A stretch of 64,000 bases of DNA, taken from Ypsolopha sequella. Lineage: Eukaryota > Arthropoda > Insecta > Lepidoptera > Ypsolophidae. The DNA lies in contig OW203983.1 of assembly GCA_934047225.1 (NCBI GenBank), positions 2,356,001 through 2,420,000 of the forward strand. Direction: 5' to 3'. Shown in pieces: positions 45,901 to 54,900 of the stretch. A program made the translations under genes and the position numbers. Position 1 is the stretch's first letter, and each line of letters starts with the position of its first letter. The notes beneath the pieces were generated by a model, which saw only the letters and a program-made list of their open reading frames with translations, searched no databases and was not told where the DNA came from.

Positions 45901-48900
45901 TCTTTTTCAGCTTTGGCTTGGAAACCACACTCCTGTATAACGGCCTTGGCAACACGTGCCGAGTGAACCGGCGCTTTGTCGTGGAGGAGCAAGACACTGG
46001 CGGTCAGATTTCCTTGCCTTTTTTCTTTAATTGCTTCCTTCAAATTACGCATAGTGGTTGCGTAAGCTGCGGTTATACTTTAGCCTTTTTTGCTATATTC
46101 AATAAGCAAAATCCCTTTCGAGTCCCAGTATACTGTGGCCATGAGCTTTCCGACCGATTGCGTCACTTTGAACTTCTTCGGACATGCTACACCCTTTTTC
46201 AGCCACTGCATTGACTCGTGTTTGCTCTCAAGGTAGTAGTGCTGAATCCAAGTTTCATCTCCGGTAACGATGCGATCGAAAACACTGGTAGGATTTTCAC
46301 CACAAAGCTCCAAAATCTCTGTACAACATTCAAATCGCGCTTGTTTCTGCGGTGGTAGCACTGACTTTTGAGAGGTTCAAAAAGTCATGAAGTTTTGAAT
46401 GTATAGTACCCACGGATAGCTTGGTCATCTCTGCTAACGAATTGATTTTTATTCGAGCATCTTCGAGCACAACGTTCTCGACCTTTTTCACGTTTTCTTC
46501 CGTGGTGGCAGAAACACCTTTTAAATTCACTCGACCACTTTTGAATGGTAGACAAGGGAGGAGCGGAATGCTTGTAAACGGCCACCATCTTTTTGTGGAT
46601 GTTTTTTCGAGTTTTTCCTTGTTTCGTCAGACATTTTATTGCACTTTAAGTACGATTGTGAAAAATCGCGTTTTGCGTTCCAACTGGGCGGCACATCAGT
46701 ACGTCATCCATCATAGCGTGATTTGACAACTTTTGAAAATCGGGAATCAGGGAAATTTTGAAGTACTTAGAAATAAATTGCGTAGCGTTTTACAGATCCC
46801 TCAGTGTTCGTGTCTAACTCACACTTGATCGAATTTTTCAGATTAATCATACCGCATGTCCAGGATGGATTTTTACTTTTTTTTGTCACATATAATTTCT
46901 TCGTTGCTTTATTTGTGCCTCAATTGGATATTTATTTAAAGTCTATTTCTAGGGCATTACCCACCAACCTTCCCATGGCCATACCAACTCTATGGTTATA
47001 ATGCCCAAACGCGGGGGGTATGCACGGCTCTTCGGTATTTAATACCATTCTGGTTACCCTGCTCTCTGCATTGCTTGAACCCCCCTACAAGTTCTTTTTT
47101 AATTTCAAAAAATGTCCCTAACCCGTCTCTCCCACTCTGAAGGAGTGGAAGCAAGCGTTTCAGACGCTGCCGCCCGTCTAGGGCAGCTGAAAAATCATAG
47201 TATTTAAATAAATAAATTAATAAAAATAGTATTTCTATCAGACTAACCGAACCCGTTCAAAGCGAACCCGCCGCGCCGTCTCTCGTCTCGCAGTGTCTTA
47301 TGGGGAATCAACGCGTTACCCTATTTGCCTTACCTACGTATATACTATAGGTACTTAAACCAGCCAGGGAATTTATTATTTATCGTTGATTTTATATTCA
47401 GACATCTATTATGGAAACAATTTGATTATGTTTATGTTGTGGTTTCCGCGTTACGCCGTCAAGGAACAATCGAAATTGTTTACTGACGAAAATACATAAA
47501 TTATGTAAATCAAACAGTTATTATTTATTATCTATTATTTTCCATCTCTGCGGTCACTATAGTGGCACAATCGTATTGAGCTGTTCAGGGGGATGTAGTC
47601 ATCAGCCGTTTTATACCATTTGTCATAGCATTACATAAGTAAATGTTTACACAGCTACAAAATTAAAAAATGTATTTTGTGTGCCTTGAAAGCCAGACTG
47701 TTGTTTTGGAATAGACATAAGATAATTTGGTCCCTGGCTTAAGATCCTAAAATGAATTTAATATTTTCATAAGATATCCAGCCTGACGTGACACATACGT
47801 CGGGCGCGGCGCGGCGCGGCGGCAATGCTCTCAGTGCTGACCGCGTGCAGTGCAGTGCGGTGCAGGACGACTCTGGGACCGGCACTGGACGGTGGAAGGT
47901 GAGCGTCATCGTGACACATGTGACGTGACACATACGTCGGGCGTGGCGGTAATGCTCTTTGCACGGACCGCGTGCAGTGCAGTACGGTGCAGGATGACTC
48001 CGGGACTGGCACCGGACGGTGGAAGGTGAGCGTCATCGTGACACATGTGACGTGACACATACGTCGGGCGCGGCGTGGCGCGGTGGCAATGCTCTTAGGC
48101 GGACCGCGTGCAGTGCAGTACGGTGCAGAGTCCTGTAGTCACTCCGGGACTGGCACCGGACGGTGGAAGGTGAGCGTCATACGTCGGGCGCGGCGCTTTA
48201 GAAAGACTGTACCCAATTGGCGATAAATTGAATAAAGGTCCTGTTAAAGGCAACCGCAAGAAGCAAAAGAATAGTGTTAGTGTGCCAGCTTATGTTGCCA
48301 CATTTCAATATGACAATTACTGCTGCTTGTTGCTACAATCAGCCCAATAAAGATCAGTAGTTTCTGTCCTTCCCTCTGAGATACAGACACGAGCAAAATG
48401 TATTTAAAGTTGCAACTTCCAGGTGTCAGCGAAGATTCAACAATTGCTCAACACACTGAAGCGGCCAAAACGCCGCCCCCTCCCCGAGTTCTACGAGGAC
48501 GACGACATCGAACTCGAACTGGCGGCCAACCCGAAGGACCCCAACGCGCCGAAGCCAGAGGGGGGCACGATGACACCCGCGGTCGGGGAACAACTGGTGG
48601 TGCCGGCAGGGCTGCCGAGAAACCTCGAGGCGGCGCTGCAGAGATATGGCACTGCCTCGTTTAAGGCTAATGTGGCGACCGTGCTCGATCCTAACGGGAA
48701 GCTTAGTAATTCACTCACATATGGTAAGATTCGATAGAATTTACTATTTTAATAATTTCATTCCATATCTATTGTTGCTTCTTATGTTGTTGCTTGTTGG
48801 CAATTTAAACTTTACCGCCTAAAAGAAGGGAACTCGCGCGCCGCGTAACTTTTACCTCCAGTCCGATTCGTTCCAATTCTGCTCATTTCTGGGTACATGC

Positions 48901-51900
48901 TTGTTCTGTTTCTACTGTTTGCCAGCTATGGTGGTGGTATCGTCCGACTGTCTGGCTCGTGGCCTACCAACAGAAAGACGACGTCCCTCTTGTAGTTGCT
49001 GTAGGGATTTCTCTCTACGGTTTTATAGACGATTGAATGAAGAGCGGCGTATTTATGAAGAAAACAACGGCTAATGTGGAGTGCGTATATTTCACTGATT
49101 GTACGATGATTGTTTTGCAAAATAAGTAAACTATAAAATGCTTACGCTAAAGTATTACAAAATAATAATCTTTGGACAGTTGACTGTACATGCTGCCGAG
49201 AACAAAGAAGAATATAAATCCAGAAACTTAAATTATTTCATTTCTAATTTCCAAATATTGCAAATTTAATTAAATAGTCTTAGGTACACCAAAGTTTACT
49301 AATTGCACTTCTGGTGAGGTACTCTTGTCTGCGTTGTCAAGCACGTTGGTCTTTAATATGCTGTTTAAGATGGACATTTGTGGGGTCTCCATCTTTTCAA
49401 CTTCTGTGTTGATATGGTCGAAAAAGTTTTTATGTGAGAAGATGGTGAATTACCCTTCAAAGTGCAGCCTTGACCAAGACTCACGATGCCATTTCCCGAC
49501 AGTGATTGTATTTCCGTATCAGCTGGACATAAAATGCGCACTGTGCATTCTTCGCAACAAGTGTATAGCCAGTCATTCTACTTGTTTTGTAATTTGACCC
49601 ATCTATCGGCGCAAGTTAGTAGCTCGGAAGTACAGGTTGTTTCTTTATTTGATCCATGTTTACTAATTTCAGATCACAAATAGATTGTCTTGTTCTCATA
49701 TGATAGATTGGTGTATCAATGGGACATAGTATGTTCTTTTGTGATGAATGAATGCATCTCTGCATGTCGTTTTGCGGCAACAGAAGGGCTATGTCTTTTC
49801 TCAAGTTGAATGTTAAGTACGGGTATGCTGTTGTTAAACGATATGTGTGCAGATCTTTCTTGTATGGTAGGCTGATGATCTTGTCCAATTCGTAGACTTC
49901 ATTGGTGATTAGAGGAATTTTGATTTCCATAATGAGGTAGTTGTCGATAATTCTTGCATAGACCCGAAGTATCTTGTACAAGTCTCGGATGTTCTCCATA
50001 TTGGGTACGATGAGATCACCCTGTAGATGATGCGCGATGGTTTGGACTTGCGTTTCTAATTGCTCCGGGGATAGCAGGTGAATATCGGCGCTCCCGTGAG
50101 TGACGTCGGTTATAGCTGCGATCAAACTTTGTTGAATACTTCGCAAGTTTGATGAAATTATGTTTGCGGAAAAAGTCGATGACGTAATGAATAGGCCATT
50201 CTGACTATCGAGCCGCGATTCATTGACTTCCATAGATACGTTCTTTAGAGATTGTCTCATGAAATGAAACTGAGTGTTGATTATGCCTTCATGCCGTCGC
50301 AGGATATTATATTCTGACTCCACAATTAGTGTCTGGTTTCGGATGAGGTTTCGAAGATGATTTTCATTCAGTGCAATTTTCTCAATATCCTTTTTGTACT
50401 GGTCAGCGAATCTATCGTCCAGTACTCCAAACAGGAAGCTTGCTACATTTCCAACTCCATTTATCAATCCTCGTTTGTATCGTTGTTTGTTTTGAAACTT
50501 GAGTATGTCATTGTAGTGAATGATTTCATTTAGTTGGTGCTCCAACTGAAGTAACACGCCTTCATATTGATTATTTTTATGTTTATACATGGTGCGACAA
50601 ACTTTCTTCAAATGAGTGATGTAAAGGCTTATATCTTCCACACCTTGCCAAAATGACGTCATATTATGGTAGACAACCAACTTCCACTCGTCTCTGATAT
50701 GTTGAAGATCTGAGATCTTATCAAAGTAAAAGGTTTGACTGCCATTCAGTGGCGATACCTTGTACGACGCTGACGTTTGCTGAATGCTCGGTGACAACAG
50801 AGACATAAATATTAATGCTGTAGCGAATAAACCCCTTAATGCATTTCCGCGCATCTTTTGGCGTCCTTTCGATTTATTCTTAGTTGAGATTAGCGTTGAT
50901 GTTGGTTCCGCAGGTTGTGAACAGTTTTCACAATTACGTTGTTGTTTACGGACAACATAATTAACTTGTTGATTGGACGTTTCAGAACATTGTTTTGCGT
51001 TTTTAACGTAACGACCATTCATAACCATCACGCGGGAGTTTTACTCTATCTATCCGTTTCCGGATACCATACACATTCTTCTTCTTCTTCTTCTCGTGTC
51101 GCTGGTTAAACGCTACCTATAGGAATCCATTGCAGTAGGTGGCCAGGTCGACCACATTTGCCGTAGCCTTCCAAAGGTCGTCCCACGTGCGAGAGTTCGG
51201 TTAAGCAGGGCATGAGAGCAGATGGAGCATAGTCTGAGCGGCAACTCCACAATTGCACTGTGTGTGGTATTTGTTTATAATACCCCATCTGCTTAGGGTC
51301 TCCTTGCATCGGCAATCCTCCACATTGGGACGCCATACACAGGATTTCGAGAAGTTTAACTTGTCTATGGTAACAGACAAGCTGTGGGGCTGTGTATAGC
51401 CTCCCAAAGTGTATGGAATACATATAGAGTGAATGTTGGCTGTCTCCCTTTCTCTTGAGCAAAGGATATGGAGTTTTTGAACAATTTGCAGTGTTCTTAA
51501 TTTGAAACACTTTTCTTCACTGCTTAAAACCAGTGAGCAAAAGTTGATTTCTTAGCTTTACGAGCTAGTGAGGTGAACATAATATTTTTTCCCATGTTTT
51601 TGTAGTTAGGTGTAAAGTGTGCTATATCTATAGTATACATATGTATATAGCGCGCCCTCTACTACCTGAACGCACTTCTGTTTGCTGATAGCCTAATGTA
51701 TTCTGTGAGAGTGATGCCTGAATATAAGTTTTTTAATTTGTATAGCGCAAAAGATTTTTCTGTAATGTTATACAAATTATTCGGAATAAATAAATGATAT
51801 ATATGTATAAACACTAGAGATGGTACCTTAGATTAAAGATCAAGGTATGTGTATGCAGAGTTTAAATTTCCCAAATCGACAGGGTGCGACGTATTCGACA

Positions 51901-54900
51901 TAAAAAAAATCGAATTTCACTCTTTCACAAAGACAGTCGCCTTCAATAAGTTTTGATATCGCTTGTTTAAACCGTTACAGTAAATTCTGCATCTCAAATC
52001 GCATTGATAAATAAATAAAACGAACAATGCCCCTAACAACAGAATCTTTCTAATTTTTCAGGCAAACTCCTCAGCCGCTCGCTCAAAATCGCGCACGCTT
52101 TGCTCAACAAAACTTTCACATCCAAAACCAGCAGCGGTGGCCCCCTGACTGGCGACAACTCGATCAAGCCGGGGGACCGAGTGGCGCTGGTGTACCCCAA
52201 CAACGACCCCATAAATTTGATGTGTGCGTTCTACGGATGTCTCCAAGCCGGGGTCGTGCCGGTCCCCATCGAAGTCCCGCTGACGAGGAGGGACGCTGGG
52301 CTGCAGCAGGTCGGCTTCCTGTTAGGGTCCTGTGGGATTCAGTACGCCTTAACGTCGGACGCTTGTTTGAAAGGTCAGTTTTCTGTTCATTTTGGTTTAA
52401 TTGTAAAACGCAATTGTGAGTATGGATCTGCACAGCGCTGATTTTCAGCGTGTCCTTGTTCTCCCTGAACACAACAAGTTTGAAGCAGGTAGATATAAAG
52501 TGAAACAAAAAGAAAGACTAAAAATAAGGGCATGCATTAAAAATAATAAAAAACAAATATTGTCCGTTGAACAAGATAAATGAAAATTACAATATATCTG
52601 ATTAGAATGAAGACTAAGTTCACTAAAAAATTATAAATAAATATCAATAATTTGGAACTACATATTACTACATTTTCATGAGCCTTTTGTCTTTTTGGTT
52701 TTGCAGCATCTTTTTTAAATTTGCTATTTTTGTTGTTGCATTGTTGGTCTAAAAGTTCTTCTTATATGTTTTTTTATGTAATAGCTGTCTTGTACCTACT
52801 CGTGTAGGGGTGGAGGCAATAATGTGCATATTAAAGTACTACATAACTACATGTCATAGTTCAATAGGTGGTAGATCTGATGACAGGCTCGACTGTGGGG
52901 GGGGGGGGGGGTTACCACCATCTTACTTGCAAACTCCTCGCGAAGTTGTCCGGGGAAGAGTAAGAGAACAGCTCCCAAACAGGCACAACCAGGTGGTCCA
53001 CCGTACTTGGGACTGATTGATGGCAGTATGTAGGTATCCAACCCCGTTGACGGAGTAATTTGCCGGGCCTTAAATAAAACAGAATAGGGACAGGCATCGG
53101 CGTCACTGGTGCGAGTGGTAAACGGATTGTTCACATTTTCACTGAAACGCGTTTCCTGATTTGTTTAATTTTCATTTATAATTAACAACTTACATAGCTT
53201 TACGATATATAAACCAAATAACCCGGTTATGTTTTACTTGGAGGTCAAACTGTATATTTCCTGGCCTAGAGGTGCTAAGAACACAATTGATCGCCCTCTT
53301 GATATTAGAGCAGGTGTGTTATCATGCCCTTACCCTCTCGTCAGACTCCCGACAGCTCCAGAATAGGCCAAACTACCACTTAGCAACGTAACTACTTTAA
53401 GTTATAGTGGACTGCCAATAGTTATCAAACGAGGTCCTATGTAACTCGAACCCAGAGTCCGAGCGATAACTTCCCTACTTAAGGGCGGCGTATCTAATGA
53501 CAAACGTTAATTAACGACGGCAGATACTTGCTGGCATCACATTTTACCGCAACAGGAGCAAGTTTAACTACCTCATCTGCACTTTGTCTACCTGTTTAAA
53601 AAGCAATAAAGTCGAGTGCCGTTTAGCAGCCGGATTGTGGAAAACCTGCGTTTTTCAAACAAAACACTTAAATTCAAAATTCACTCGATAGTTATTCAAC
53701 AAAACCTTATTACCTATGTATTGTGTATGCTGTCATCGCAAATTTTTCATTGGTTTCTGTAAATTAGAATTTAAAATTTTGTCGATTTAAAATTTAACGA
53801 GAATGATAATAATTTTACTGTTCATCCATCACTCAAGAGACAAGAGTTATATTATAACATTAAAATATCTTTCAAATGACACCTTCCACGAACAAATCGC
53901 TTGAACAGAATCGGTTTGCAGAAACCATAACTCCCAGTCGCCAACTTTATTACGTCATAAATACCTCTTGTCCCCGGAATTTGACTTAAAGACAGGTACG
54001 TTCGTCATCTAAAGATCACGAGGAATCCATAGACACCTTTAGGTAAATAGAGCTCGTGTCTACGACTTTTTGTTATCGTACAGTAACTAAAGACAACTTA
54101 ACCCCAGGACTGCCGAAGACGTCATCAGGCGACGTGGTCTCGTTCCGTGGCTGGCCGTCCCTCCAGTGGGTGTCGACGGAGAAGCTGCCGCGGCCCCCGC
54201 GTGACTGGATCCCGCCGCCCCGCCCCGCCGATGACTCACCCGCCACCATCGAGCACACGTCCGCCGCGGACGGTTCCGCCATGGGCGTTATTGTCACCAG
54301 GTAACCGGCTACTGGACCAATAGCGTTTGTCGAGTTAAATAACTAAATCTCAAGTAAATGAAATGAAATAATTAAATTTTTTTCAGAAGTAAGAATATCA
54401 CCTTAACATTTTTCTGACGTCAATAAATTAAACAACTATTATTATAGTCTGAAAAGGATCCGCCCGCGCACACCGACAACCAGACATCCACACCGTCCCA
54501 CTCCCATCTAAAACGTATATATTTTGAGAGAAGGGGATGCCATGTAAATTAGCTGCCAGACAACTGTGAAAAAGAAACAAAATTGTTTTATAGGAACACA
54601 TTTTTTATTCATAAAGTTGTTGGAGCTTTCTTTTCTCTGTTTCCCCCGATAATTATGGGAATTTATGCGAATGCTATGCGAATTTTATTTTTGTCACTGT
54701 CACTCTAACTAAGCGAAAAATCGCGCAGTGCGAGAAGGGCGGATTCAGGGCAAAAGGGAAAAAAAGTTGGTTTATATTTTTATTCAAAAAAACAAATAGC
54801 CAGCAAAATTTCAAATATCAAATCTCTAGATATTGTTGAAACACACCTAATAAAATTTTGAGTTTGTATATGGTTCCAATTCGTCAAACCAGGAGAAAAA

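Larger units (their letters stand above)
47783..48196 (+). repeat. DIP2: Tandem triplication carrying a DIP2 microexon
   Basis: A unit of about 127-136 bp (TGACGTGACACATACGTCGG, GCGTGCAGTGCAGT.CGGTGC, exon, GGTGAGCGTCAT) occurs three times head to tail. Each unit carries its own acceptor-like tract and GTGAGC donor. Units 1 and 2 keep an intact 33-bp exon. Unit 3 has a changed start (GAGTCCTGTAGTCAC). GC content is far above the flanks. Confidence 0.85.

Noticed and set aside
38690..46800. Mariner inverted termini near 38695 (TGAAACGCAC) and 46785 (GCGTAGCGTTTTAC)
   Set aside because: Only a short, gapped similarity; I could not define TIRs or a TA duplication, so the mariner limits are left open.
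47739..48060. Cys/His-rich minus-strand frames (47739-47933, 47767-48060)
   Set aside because: They are antisense readings of the tandem microexon unit; the repeated peptide reflects the DNA triplication.
52847..53134. 95-codon minus-strand frame in intron
   Set aside because: No recognisable motif, overlapping competing frames and a poly-G run; insufficient to call a gene.
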